From positions 1,240,001-1,304,000 of the forward strand of contig JALRME010000006.1 of the NCBI GenBank assembly GCA_026120035.1: 64,000 nucleotides of DNA, given 5' to 3'. The number at the start of each line of letters is the position of its first letter. The first letter of the stretch is position 1. The notes below the pieces were generated by a model. That model saw only the letters and a list, made by a program, of their open reading frames with translations. It searched no databases and had not been told where the DNA came from. The position numbers were made by a program, and so were the translations under genes. Source of the stretch: Coleophoma eucalyptorum. Taxonomy: Eukaryota > Ascomycota > Leotiomycetes > Helotiales > Dermateaceae. Shown here in pieces: positions 22,444 to 33,164 of the stretch.

Positions 22444-23999
22444 TATGGCCTCATCTCTTCACGAGAACAAGCTGTAAATGCAGGATGTAGACCGGGGGGG
22501 CCGACAGCTTTCCGTCGTATATCAAGGCTGACGGTGTGCCACGTCTACCGTCTAGTCTGCAAATCGCAATTGGAGGTGAAATGCAAGCAGGATTCGGCGC
22601 AGGGGCAGACGGGTTCAATGATGGGCTCGTGAGGAAATTCTAGAATGGATGAGGACGAATAATGAAGGTGGGAGACGCAGACACGGGAGATCTCCAGGTC
22701 ATGGATGGAAGGCTTGAGAATAACGTTAACGTTAATCATTGTCCATGATAAGGCGAGATAAGAGAAACGGCGGGCAAGTTTCAACAATGCGCCATCACGT
22801 GAGCTTCACAGGGCGGGAAATGTGCGAGGTGCGATATGCGATGTGCGATAGAGAGAACACCGATGGAATTGAAGCTATTCGCAGCGAGTTGGTCAGACGT
22901 CGTAATTCCCACCGCTCACGCTGCTTATCCCCTTACATCAAGATTACCACCATTTTAGCAGATTTAGCCACTTTTTCGCAGTGGCCTCATTGTCGAAACC
23001 CAAAGCCGCCCTCCAGCATGGAACCGGGATGGCTCGGGATTTCCTAAAACGGGAAGCCGGCCTAATCGCGGAGAACGGACAGGAATTGTGGGGTGACGCG
23101 CTGGAGGGATGTGACGGGGAGTATTACCGTAGTTACAGGCCACTGGCGTCTGGCAAGCCATGGACCCATGGGCTTGAAGGCTCGACAGAGCTGGCAACGA
23201 CCGCAATGAAACAGGCTCAAACGGTCTGCTGCTGTACCGTTTGACCACGCGCCGGGCAAAGTCAATGGGCTACGGTGTCTGCGAGGTGCGGCGGCACCGC
23301 TACCCTCTCGACGGATTCATGAGGGGCAGCGTGGCATCGCAACCCCGCATTCCGTTCCCAGTGGCAAGTGATGGCCTCCGCTCCAATGGGCCAGTGCAAG
23401 CACCTGTCGGCGACGCCACATTGGGGATTTTCTGAAATGGGATGGCAATCAAGGGCGAAGGCTATGAAGGCCCAACGAATCAGCGGCCCAACTGGCTGCA
23501 TATACAGTAAAACCGGGCGCGTGTCGAGGTTGAGCATGCGCATGTATTTTACTTAAACTTTACGTCCAGGTGAAGTGGGTGACCTTGGCCCATTGAACCA
23601 CTGACCCAGGCCTGACCAGCCCAGACCAGGGCCCGGCACTCTCGTGCAGCTCTGCTCTATCCGCTATCCTTATGCCTCCAAGGTTCAAAGAAGGAAGCCG
23701 AGCGGAAGCAAGCAGTCAATCGACTTATTAAAGTCCCAGCTACCGCACCCAGGAACGGCCCTTTGCATCCTTCATACATCATCTGCTCTTACCCCGGCCT
23801 GGACTCGATTGACTTGTCTTTTAACTTTCTCTCTTCCACCTTGTTCTCCCACCTCCCTGCCTTACCTTGCCTACTACACCTCTTACTTGAACCCTACAAC
23901 TTTCGAGACCTTCTGTCTCCCCCACACCACTTGATCCAAGTCACCAGCAACCGACTTTTAATTGACTTCCTTTTAAGACGGTCCCCCTTACACCTCTCA
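22444..23999. other. Divergent intergenic region between Zn2Cys6 gene and SDR gene
   Basis: About 1.55 kb with many short overlapping frames on both strands and no domain. It contains the 14-bp palindrome taacgttaacgtta at 22721-22734. The segment 23640-23999 is strongly pyrimidine-rich and is probably the promoter and leader of the SDR gene at 24000. Confidence 0.55.
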
Positions 24000-25394
24000 A
24001 TGGGTAATTCATTCCGGCTCCTTCCCCTCCTCTCTAGGGCAGCAACGTCCAAAGCTATAACACCCCTCGCCTCACGAGTGTCAAGCCGGGGCATAGCAAG
24101 CTGTCTCTCCAAACCTGTGCACAAATCCAATGTTGTCCAGCCGGGATCGTCACTTACCAAAATCTCTTCCTCTCATCCAGCTTACTCTACCCAACCACCC
24201 TCTCCCCCAGCCGAAGAGGCGGAGAGTCTGAAGACCGGAGAGGGAGCCCCAACCTTCTTGGGCACCACCAAGAGACTGCCCGAGTTCAACTTGGTGGGCA
24301 AAGTAGTGCTCGTTAGCGGTGCCGGTAGAGGTCTTGGTCTGGTTCAAGCCGAGGCGTTGTTGGAAGCCGGAGCCATTGGTGAGTTTCTATTTCATGGTGT
24401 CAATACGGGACTCTGTTATACTCTAGCCGGACGAGAAAGTCCAGTCGTCAAAAAGAAAGAAGGAAAAAAAAATAAAGAAACTGAAATGGGGCCTCTACTC
24501 CTCTTATATGGCTAGTACTTAGACTTACATGCTGACAATATTATAGTATACGCTTTGGACAGACTTGGTAGGCTTTCCGGTCCGAGAATGTATCGCAAAA
24601 CTAACATAGTTTGAACAACAGAGGAACCATCCCCCGACTTTGCACGCATCCAAGCACGAGCCAAAAGCGACCTTGGAACCAGCCTCTCCTACCGACGAAT
24701 TGATGTGCGCGAGGTAGAGGAGCTGAACAAGATCGTTGAGGAGATCGCTACAGCCCATGGCCGTCTGGACGGCTTAATCGCCGCCGCTGGAATTCAACAA
24801 GAGACCACAGCGCTGGACTACACAGCTGAGGACTGCGATCGCATGATGAGCGTCAATGTGACCGGCTGCTTTATGACCGCGCAAGCAGCTGCAAAGCAGA
24901 TGATTCGATTCGGTAATGGAGGCAGTATTGTCATGATCGCAAGTATGAGTGGCACCATCGCCAACCGGGTATGTCCCCTCTCAGTCATCGGAAGAAATAA
25001 GAGCTAACTTAATGAACAGGGCCTCATTTGCCCAGCCTACAACGCATCCAAGGCCGCCGTCATTCAACTTGGTCGCAACCTCGCTAGCGAATGGGGAATG
25101 TATGGCATTCGCGTGAACACCATCTCGCCCGGATATATTGTGACGGCTATGGTTGAGGCATTGTTCGAGAAGTTCCCTGAGCGAAGGACAGAGTGGCCAA
25201 CACACAATATGCTCGGGAGATTGAGCAAGCCCGAGGAGTACAGAGGTGCGGCGGCGTTCTTGATCAGTGATGCCAGTAGCTTCATGACCGGTAAGCGAAC
25301 TCACCCATTTACCCGTGACAAGTCTGCACGCTGACATGCTTGCTTTTTCACAGGATCCGATTTGCGAATGGATGGAGGTCACGCTGCATGGTAA
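24000..25394 (+). CDS. Short-chain dehydrogenase/reductase, D-arabinitol/sorbose dehydrogenase-like, with mitochondrial-type presequence
   Basis: NAD(P)-dependent oxidoreductase, most like fungal D-arabinitol 2-dehydrogenases and sorbose reductases; substrate inferred only. Five exons: 24000-24378, 24547-24567, 24622-24968, 25020-25290 and 25354-25394, 352 residues. Exon 2 is only 21 nt (VYALDRL). Residues 1-65 are rich in Arg, Ser, Leu and Ala and lack acidic residues, which suggests mitochondrial import. The Rossmann motif SGAGRGLG is at 106-113. The active site is YNASK (Tyr256, Lys260), with the serine in MIASMSG upstream. SPGYIVTAM and GSDLRMDGGHAAW close the fold and are typical of the family. 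The start is the ATG following the CT-rich leader. It is convergent with the MGSS gene. Confidence 0.9.
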
Positions 25395-25590
25395 AGGAAA
25401 TCTGTTTGTTTATGCTTTCATCATTAGAACGCTCTGTATATGCATTAGCCTGTCTAGCCGTCCATAACATCATAGTATTTACACGTACAAATCCAACACC
25501 CTAAGCAACCGAATTCGTTTTGTTATACAATCGTGACCTTGAAACGCCTTATAAATGCTCCTTTCCTGGATTTCTCTGCCATATTACACT

Positions 25591-26345
25591 TCAGTATCCA
25601 GCACATGCTATAACTCCTCTCCGCCCTAGTTGCTCAACCACACCCTCGCCCAAAGCCAATCTTTGCTCAATCGCCGATCCAGTCAACCCCCTCTGATCCC
25701 TCAGCTGCAAGACCTGCCTCACGGTAATGACATCCAAGAATGTCCGTCCTTCAGCACCTCTCCGGCCAATATTCGCAAATTCCGCATCCGCCGCCTCAGC
25801 AAGCCGAGACCGCGCTTCGAGAAGCGCGACAGCCGGGTTGGTAGATGGTCCATGCGAGGAGGGAAAGAGGGATTGGAGTGGTGAAGAAGCAGAAGGTTGG
25901 AACTGCGCATTTGCGTGCCGGCTCGGACTATTCGATGACATCGCGTAGTTGACCGTGGAGCTGTTGGACAGTGTTGGATTTGGCTGCACCGGCCCAACTG
26001 CGCGTAACCGCGCCTGAAGACCAATATCTGGATCAGAGGAATCGAGATTGATTGCTGTACAGAAAATTTAGTCTCGGTTTCCTCTTCTCAGCTACTGGAT
26101 ATCTTACCTTCGTCTCGTCTAGCACTTGCTTTGGGAGCTGGGTGAACACTCGGTCCTGGCCATTGGCCAGCCGGTGGTGCGCTGGCCTGGGACCGGCTGT
26201 GCTTTTTTGATTTTGTTGCCGTTCTTTGTGCTGCAGTCTCCTGGAAATGTTCTCCACGCGGTGGTTGTGTTGGAGGGGTTCTTGTAGGATATTTGCGAGC
26301 TGCTGATGCAGCTGCGCGAGCTGGTTTTGAGGCTGAGGATCCCAT
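25591..26345 (-). CDS. Uncharacterised small basic protein with N-myristoylation-like start
   Basis: Exons 26345-26108 and 26054-25591 give 233 residues; the 53-bp intron (GTAAGA...TACAG) keeps phase 1. The N-terminus MGSSASKPARAAASAARK fits the N-myristoylation consensus (Gly2, Ser6) with a basic patch, which suggests membrane attachment. The middle is Pro/Ser/Gln-rich and disordered. The last 60 residues are ordered and look conserved in style: ADAEFANIGRRGAEGRTFLD, then ITVRQVLQLRDQRGLTGS and a helix-turn-helix-like tail ending GVIACAGY. I do not recognise a named family. The gene is convergent with the SDR gene, 196 bp between stops. Membrane targeting is inferred from the motif only. Confidence 0.75.
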
Positions 26346-27393
26346 GTTATGGAACCGGGGGTTGGGTCACAATGTGCGATTTATCGAGACGGAAAAGAAT
26401 TCGCGGGGGATTGATGCTTCGTCTTGAAGCTGTCTGGTGATATCACGACTCGGAGCTCTCCCCGGAATTTTTGAGCTCGGCTCGGATTATGGTAAATACG
26501 ATCCGGGCAGGCATGTCTCCTCTGATTTCTTACTTATTTTCGTACTTAGTATCGCATTCGAGGATTAAGAATGACCTTCAAGAAGAAACAGAATACATGA
26601 CTGGGAATTATATAAGATAATTGTCATTCCAAATGACATGTCAAGTAGAAAAGTCTTACAAAGTCAATATAGTTGAGCGATTAACGTCATTATTTCAATA
26701 AGCCTCAATGCATCTTGCTTCTGGGTTACATTGACACAACCATACCGCCAAAACCAACTCTTTATCTGCAAGCATTCATACGATATGCTTACCCTCAGAT
26801 TCAAATGTTTGTGTTCGACTAATGAGCTGCCATTTTTTCTTCATGGTCTTCTGCAAATGCATGATTACAGGTTTTGTAATCTCATCGCTAGTACCTGCAA
26901 ATGACTGAAGTGGTTTGCCAAGTATTCTAGAAATACAAACTTTCTTGGTTATTGATTGATTTTATTCCATAGAAGAACTCAACCCTTATAATATCAAAGA
27001 CTCCCAACTGCAAGGTCTTAGAGTTGATTTACGAGAGAAAAATGATGTTTATTGTGATGCTGGGATTCAGTTCTGCCTTGGGCAGCCTTCCACCAGATAC
27101 GTGCGCAATATATTTACATTGTACCGACATATCAACCAAAAGCTTAGATTTGACATGATTCGTGTTCTTTAGTTGGGCGCAAGGTAGAGGTAGGCATATG
27201 CATATGCTGCCGTGCCGCGGGGCTATGCAACGGGAAGATATACTCGAGTCTGCCTTAAGCGACGCACCTATAAGGCTCTTTAGGTAGACACTGAGCTCAC
27301 TGACAACAACTCAGCAATTGCCATTATTTTCAATCTATTCAATCTCAATATTTTCCCTATTGCAAAGACCCTTCTCGCATTTCCCGGTCCAGC
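26346..27393. other. AT-rich intergenic, no supported gene
   Basis: About 1 kb, AT-rich between 26560 and 27160. I see no coding frame, tRNA or repeat. Confidence 0.6.
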
Positions 27394-27714
27394 ATGCTTA
27401 GACATCTCTCCAAGATGTCGCCCGACGCAAATGTCATACAGGAAGACACGTCTTACGTCAAACAAGAGAACACAACTTTAACGTATAGACAGTACATAAT
27501 GAACTGGGACCATTCCAAATGGCTTGGAATTGCACGACACATTATCTGCGTTCTCAGCTTTCTGCTCAACACAACCATTTATCTCTTCTCTGAAGCAATC
27601 ACAAACTGGATTGTCCACATAGTATGGATGGTATTGAACGGCATCTGTATAGCATATGTATTCTACAAGTTGGACATGATGAGGGGCCAACGAATGATTC
27701 AAGGAAAAATGTAA
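27394..27714 (+). CDS. Possible small membrane protein, structure uncertain
   Basis: An open frame of 106 residues from ATG 27394. It has two convincing hydrophobic helices: RHIICVLSFLLNTTIYLF and WIVHIVWMVLNGICIAYVFY. A perfect GTAAGC donor overlaps the stop (AAAATgtaagc), and further hydrophobic frames follow (MRIYLNLLIVLDSLVIILTT at about 27766-27825 and SFLWYIFALVAEFFLCSN at about 27837-27892). A four-helix protein with introns is therefore possible. I could not find acceptors that keep all pieces in frame, so the 3' part is either mis-spliced in my reading or decayed. No family recognised. Confidence 0.35.
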   Translation: MLRHLSKMSPDANVIQEDTSYVKQENTTLTYRQYIMNWDHSKWLGIARHIICVLSFLLNTTIYLFSEAITNWIVHIVWMVLNGICIAYVFYKLDMMRGQRMIQGKM

Positions 27715-28139
27715 GCTGCATACTTTCTATAACAGCACGAGGCACATGCAGTTGGAGCAATCTCAATGCGGATCTATTTAAACTTGCTAATTGTCTTAGA
27801 CTCACTCGTCATAATTTTGACTACCTCGTTCTAGGGTCATTTCTTTGGTATATCTTCGCCCTCGTTGCCGAATTCTTCTTATGTTCCAATCTAGCTTCTG
27901 CGCGAGCGGTTTTTTGCGCTTAATTTGCTGGTTAATATTCTCTGTTGCGTCGGAGCTTGGGCTGCATCGCGTCCAGATGTCAATGCTCTTCCCCTCGGTT
28001 GATCTTGACCTTGAGAAACATCGGTTTGATAATCTGGAAGGTGTATTAAATGATGTATTTTTGCAGAAGCGGGGTTAAAGAAGATTGTGGAAGCTGGCAT
28101 AGTCTTTACATTGCGGATCCATTGCCATGCGGCCATTAT
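27715..28139. other. Spacer between small membrane ORF and SDR gene
   Basis: About 425 bp. The first 180 bp carry hydrophobic reading frames that may be further exons of the gene to the left. The rest holds nothing I can support. Confidence 0.4.
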
Positions 28140-29137
28140 CTAGAAGTTCATGCGCATTTTCAGCTTGTCTTCGTTTACAATCTCGTCTTTCTTGCTCAGG
28201 AACTCGGGCATGTCCCAATTACAGCTGATATATCTACCAGCAAGCCAGTCTCTCTTCTCTGATGTCAGAAAGACCATAGTATCAGCCGCAACCTCAGGCT
28301 TGTCTGTCAGAACTAGGATGTTGTTAGTTAAAGAAATCATCAATTGGCAGATGTAGCTTACCATGATGCATGTTCTCAGGCATGTTCTGCGACAAAACTG
28401 TCATGATGTTACCGGGATGCACCGCATAGGCCAAAATGCCTTCCTCGCCATAGTCGGCCATGATAAACTCAGTGAATCTCAGCAGCGCGAACTTAGACGT
28501 CTGATAACCGCTCCCTCCCTTGCGCAGATGATGAGCCGCCACACTACTGACATTGACAATTGTTTTGTCGCCGCCCTTCAGCATGAGTGGGAGGCAGGCT
28601 TTGGTTACCCAGTACACGCCTCGGATATTCATCTCCCACGTCAACCACCACTCCGCACTGTTAGACTCGGCAAGGACCTTGCCTTGCTCTAGATACCCGG
28701 CATTGTTAATCAGGATATCCAGCCTGCCAAATGTCTTCTCTACTTCTTTCACGGCTGCTTGAATGCTGGCTTCATCCTGCACGTCAAACTTGACACACAG
28801 AACTTTGGGTGCCTTCTTCCCCGCCGCTTTAGCCGCAGCAATGATTTCATCCTTGACTGAGGACTGGTCTGACCGTGCCCCAATGACAATACCCTCAGCG
28901 CCGGCTTTGGCGAACGAAATCGCGGTTGCACGACCCACACCTTTAGATGCCCCCGTCACGAAAACGACCTTGCCCGTGCAGTTGGACTTGGTGGCCGAGT
29001 CAATGGCGGGATAGGTGTCACTGTGACTGGTTTGGGTGAAACCCACGCCTGATATGTTTGTAAGTATGTGGGATGTACATGACGGTTGAGATAGGGTACC
29101 AACCATTCGCGGGCCGGGTAGCGGGGTAAGTGGACAT
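28140..29137 (-). CDS. Short-chain dehydrogenase/reductase, classical type
   Basis: NAD(P)-dependent oxidoreductase of unknown substrate. Exons 29137-29104, 29048-28362 and 28312-28140 join to 297 residues. Intron 1 (55 bp) has an unusual GTTGGT donor; intron 2 (49 bp) has GTAAGC...CCTAG. Cofactor motif TGASKGVG at 43-50, structural NNAG at 126-129, catalytic VSS (178-180) and YQTSK (Tyr193, Lys197), and VHPGNIMT after the active site: all key residues are present. The C-terminal part (KPEVAADTMVFLTSEKRDWL, then GRYISCNWDMPEFLSK) matches the family's substrate-loop end in fungi. No signal peptide or targeting sequence. Related fungal proteins are usually annotated only as oxidoreductases. Confidence 0.9.
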
Positions 29138-29593
29138 GTTGATGGGACTTCTGCGAAGTAGATATGAGAACCGCGGGAGTTTACGAAAGTGTATTCTGTC
29201 TTGGCACTTGATGGGATTATATTGTAGCACCAGTACTATAAAGTCGTTGCGATAGTCGCCGGAGATAGGGTTTAGGAGTTAGCTGCCTAGCAAAGCACAT
29301 ACTAACAGATCCACAGCAAGCTGACCATAACCTATCCCGCCACTTTAGACCAGGAATTTCAGGGACTATCCTGCAGGCCCAAGTCCTCGACGCATCTCAT
29401 ACGTTCTTGGGCATGGCGATCCTCTCTGTCTGGCCTCACAAGAGTCCCTGGTCTCATTAAATGGAATTCACGAACAAATTAGGTTTGACGTCGAGATCTT
29501 CGTAGGGGTATCAAGATTTGAGATTTCTTTGTATACAATATACAATTATACAATACTACTGCTCATATCATCATGTCATCCATCCATATATAC
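29138..29593. other. Spacer upstream of the SDR gene
   Basis: About 455 bp between the SDR start and the 3' end of the AT-hook gene, both on the minus strand. It should hold the SDR promoter. No coding frame or repeat is supported. Confidence 0.5.
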
Positions 29594-30830
29594 TCATGTT
29601 TCCTTGGGTTTGCTCGCAATGCTCTTCTCAGCCTCTGGCTGTGTAGCCGACATTTTTGGAGCAACTAGATATTTTTGTTCTTCTCCTAGAGCCACTGCAA
29701 GACAGCCGATTAATACTCGATCACTTCACGCACGCTGGTCTGGACTTACATCTTTGGTACAATACATAACTTGTGACAATCAGGATCGGCATGGCGACAA
29801 TAGCCATTGTGACCTTTCTAGCAACCGGCTTGTAATTTGGCGGCAAGGGCATACTTCCATCTGCACTTGGTCTTGCTCCAGCTCGAGCCGAAATATTAGA
29901 GACAATGGCAGAGTTCAGAGCTGCAACGGGGATCCTCGCCTTTGGTGGCCCTAGAGGTGCCTTCTTAGAGGCTGCGGGCATTGATTTTGTTGGCGACGCC
30001 TTCGGCCTCGGCGGTGTTTGCGGCATTATGGGGTTTGGAGATTTCTTTGCTGCTTCCGAAATGGAAGATTCGGAACTCGTGGCTGAAGGCTCGACCTTCA
30101 GTTCCGAAGAAGGCGTGGTAGTATTGACTACTCCAGAAGGACTTGTGGTTCCTATTGAAACACGCTGTGCGAGACTGAATGGACTCTGATGTAAGTCGTG
30201 TACTTCCTGAAGGATTTTGGATGTCTCTAGTGTGATTGTGATGGGTGTTGACTCGACTTGCGGCTCTGATGCGGAATGGGCAGTTGATTCTGAGAGCTTG
30301 GGCCGGGGAGCTTCTTGTTCTTCACAGATCTCTTCTACGAGTACTGCTGTCTTGGGTTGAGGTGTAGGCTCTGCAGAGACAACTGGGGTTGCTGTCGCTT
30401 TCGTTACTGTCGCTTTCGTTGCTGTCGCTTTCGTTGCTGTCGTTTTCGTTGCTACCTTCGTAGTCTTCTTGTCTGTTGCAGGGGTTGGCTTTGAGCTTGA
30501 AGCTGCGTCTTTTGTAGATTTTGAGCCTGAACTTGACTCTTTCGCAAGTTTTCGAGTCGATGATGTCGTCGTCTTAGAGGTGGTGGCAGTCGCTTTCGCA
30601 GATTCTGCAGCTTTCTTTGCTGCCGCTGTGGTCTTTGCTGTGCTCTTTGCTGTTGAAGCTGCGGAGGCAGCTTTTTTCGTAGCTGCTGTCGTGGTTTTGG
30701 TGGTCTTTGTTGACTTAGCTCGCGTCGCCTTCTTTGGTGTCTCTGTCTCTACCACTTCCAATTCAGCAACCTCAGCAACAACCTTCCTCGGCCTTCCTCT
30801 CTTCTTCACAACAACTTCCGCGGAGGACAT
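29594..30830 (-). CDS. AT-hook-like, Ala/Lys/Thr-rich protein with C-terminal transmembrane segment
   Basis: Exons 30830-29750 and 29694-29594 give 393 residues; the 55-bp intron (GTAAGT...TGCAG) splices YVLYQR to LALGEEQKYL. The start MSSAEVVVKKRGRPRK carries an AT-hook core (RGRP, residues 11-14) that is also a basic nuclear signal. Residues 20-180 are a histone-H1-like Lys/Ala/Thr/Ser run with an internal 6-residue repeat (TKATAT). Residues 180-330 are disordered and Pro/Ser-rich. A single hydrophobic helix (about 340-356, VTMAIVAMPILIVTSYVLY) is followed by 35 polar residues. The conserved block is PLPPNYKPVARKVTMAIVA, which I recall from other Pezizomycotina proteins of unknown role. The chromatin motif together with a membrane anchor could suit the inner nuclear membrane; this is inference. 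Confidence 0.8.
30391..30453 (-). repeat. 18-bp coding tandem repeat in the AT-hook gene
   Basis: About 3.5 copies of gctgtcgctttcgttact with few mismatches, reading TKATAT on the minus strand. It keeps frame, so copy-number change would alter only the length of the Lys/Thr/Ala tract. Confidence 0.75.
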
Positions 30831-31424
30831 GGTGATGCGGTTATATGCAAGACCAATTAAGCAGCCAAGAATGCCCAATTGGGAAATGCTGAGATAATTG
30901 GAGAAAAAAGCAGACAGTAAGCGCTGAGAGGACGCGTCGGAGACGCGCTCTGCGGGGGAATCGTATAGCAATTAATTCTGCTGTGCTCCTTCGGCGCTGG
31001 TCCTTCTTCAATAGCAAAGCACAAACATAGTACAGAATAAATTGATTTCACACAGTACGAAATGTATTCTGGCGTACAATCCGGCGTAGAACTTCTGGAT
31101 GTAATTCAGTTTCCGCTTGTGCAGTGCACGCTGCTCCTAGAGTTTCTCTTTCAACCTTGTAGCGGGGAAATGTTTGGTTTGCATGAATTTCACGAAATTG
31201 TCACGACGATCCCTGAACGGCCACGCCCGGAAGAGTCATCGAGGGACAAATCAACATCTATCAACGATCTTTGTGAAAAGCTCGTGCTTGCGTAATTTTC
31301 CCTGTCTAGTTCAGTATCTTTTTTAGTCTCCGGGTCTAAAGTCGTGGTTCTGAATTAGCTAGCTATCACTGCTGAACTAGTCTGCAAAGTTGCCGATGCC
31401 CCCTACTGGTTGTCAAAGCTCCCA
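30831..31424. other. Intergenic between AT-hook gene and GH79 gene
   Basis: About 590 bp. A short plus-strand frame at 31062-31295 has no recognisable feature. The region holds the promoter of the AT-hook gene and the 3' end of the GH79 gene. Confidence 0.5.
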
Positions 31425-33164
31425 CTAGAGATACACAAGCAGAGCCTCTGATGCCGCGACGCTGAAAGTAGCCTGCCCACCCGACACAGCCGTTGACTCA
31501 AAGGTCTCTGTCCCGCCTACAGAACAAGTTACGTTCTGGAAGTACTGTCCTCCGAAGCTGGGATTCTGTCCTTGGTCAACTCTTGACAGAGCACTCACCG
31601 CAGTAAGTCTTTTGGCCTTGAGCGCACTGCCAGTCAAGCCTGTCAAAACAAAACTCTCAGAAGTACGGCTGCCGGTGCCATTGAAGTAGTTGGAATTGTA
31701 TAAAAGTGCCTTGATAGGAGTCTTGGCCGAGTTGTATACGATATAGACGGCAAACGCAGTCGAGCCAGAGTCAAGTGCTGAGATGTATGATCCACCAGCC
31801 ATAGTAGCTGCGGCAGCATACGCACCATAGTATGGAGCACCCATATCATAGCGTCCCCAGAAGCAGTACTGGCAGGCACCAATAGTGCCATGGTGAAAGT
31901 ACGTACGCGATATGTTAGTGAGCGAGGCTCGGAGTGTATAATCCTGATAGAAGTCAGCTGTTACTTATTTGAGCATGTAGAGGAGCCGTTACTTACCATT
32001 GTCCACAACCCTGCACCGAATGTAGGACTCACAGTCGCTGCACCTCCTCCAGAAACTGGGGTGCTTCATCAGCACAATTCAGAAAAGTAGCATGTTGAAC
32101 TCACCGGAGTTAGTCTCTCCAAGGACATACTGTTTTCCTGTCTCCAGAGCTGCTGCAACATCTGGAATGAACATAGCCATGTTACTGACCATTACGCTAT
32201 GGCTCATCAAACTCTGGACTGTTCCTCCAGGATAGTTGTGATGAGCATAATCATGAACATATGATTGCACCGTAGCGTTCTCAGTAGCGATCAATTCAGC
32301 TGCACCCCAAGTGGGAGGTGCCGAGTTTGAGTTTCCTGCTTGTATGATCAAGGATGCACCAAGGGCTGAACCGACCAGAATGTCCCAGTTGTTCTGGGAT
32401 TCTGCATCTATGGCAGGTGTCCATGAGCCTGCATTTACAGCCACAGGCTGTGAAGCGCCCAGATAGTCTGTTAGCAGTTAGCATTGTTCCTGACTGAAGT
32501 CTTCCTAGTCCCTACATTCTGGTTCATTTCCTAGTTCAATGGCGAGAAGATTCTTCATCTCACTGTAAGCGACCTTTGCGGCAGCAATTGTGTTCGAGAT
32601 ATTGTCATGCCCACGATTCAGACCTTGACTAGTCAACACAATCCTGAGGTACTGGAAGATATTGTCTTACCGACTACCACAGTCCCAGGGTACGTAGCAG
32701 CCAGAGACATGAATGACGACCCGAATGTCAGGCTCGCAGGAGCGTCTACAGCGGATGCAACTGTATAGACTACATAGGCTGAAGTTGATGGATCATAATC
32801 GGCACGATCCCTTTTCAGAATGAGCTGTGGACAATATTAAGGGTTCTAATTACAAGTCTTACTGAGTAGTCCCTCCAATTCGGATTGGTGGCCATGTCCC
32901 GGTCAAGGTCTGTAGATTTTTCAGACATTGTGTTGTCCCTGTCACATTAGTGAAGTAAGAAGGGAATGCGAAGAACTCGAAACTATGTAGTATATTAGAC
33001 TTGCTTATTTTCAAGATCAATGTGAGCATGGCTTACGAAACTCCGACTGGCGCCGGATCCAAAGAAGCAGCTCCAGCGGGGGCAGAGTTTGGAACTGCAT
33101 ATGTTGCTCCCTGGACACAAGTGCTCAATGCCGCAAAGGCCACAGTAAGAGTTGAGAGCTTCAT
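31425..33164 (-). CDS. Secreted glycoside hydrolase family 79 protein (beta-glucuronidase-like)
   Basis: Extracellular retaining glycosidase, probably releasing glucuronic acid or its 4-O-methyl form from arabinogalactan-protein or other plant glycans. Seven exons: 33164-33037, 32982-32863, 32810-32671, 32623-32516, 32467-32105, 32055-31997 and 31943-31425, 478 residues, introns 47-54 bp. A signal peptide is clear (MKLSTLTVAFAALSTCVQG). SFEFFAFP and RIGGTTQDRADYDP are family blocks; the latter required a non-obvious acceptor (AAAAG). The acid/base is expected at Glu163 (LGNEPE) and the nucleophile at Glu283 (LGETNS), about where the characterised Acidobacterium GH79 has them, from memory. YAHHNYPGG (239-247) lies in the active-site cleft. 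Residues about 330-478 form the C-terminal beta-sandwich (Glyco_hydro_79C). Several N-glycosylation sequons fit secretion. Confidence 0.9.

Noticed and set aside
22964..23560. Several 70-95-codon frames on both strands
   Set aside because: They overlap each other in a GC-rich regulatory region and none shows a motif.
30469..30897. Plus-strand Val/Ala/Phe-rich frame
   Set aside because: Shadow of the Lys/Ala/Thr-rich tract of the AT-hook gene on the minus strand.
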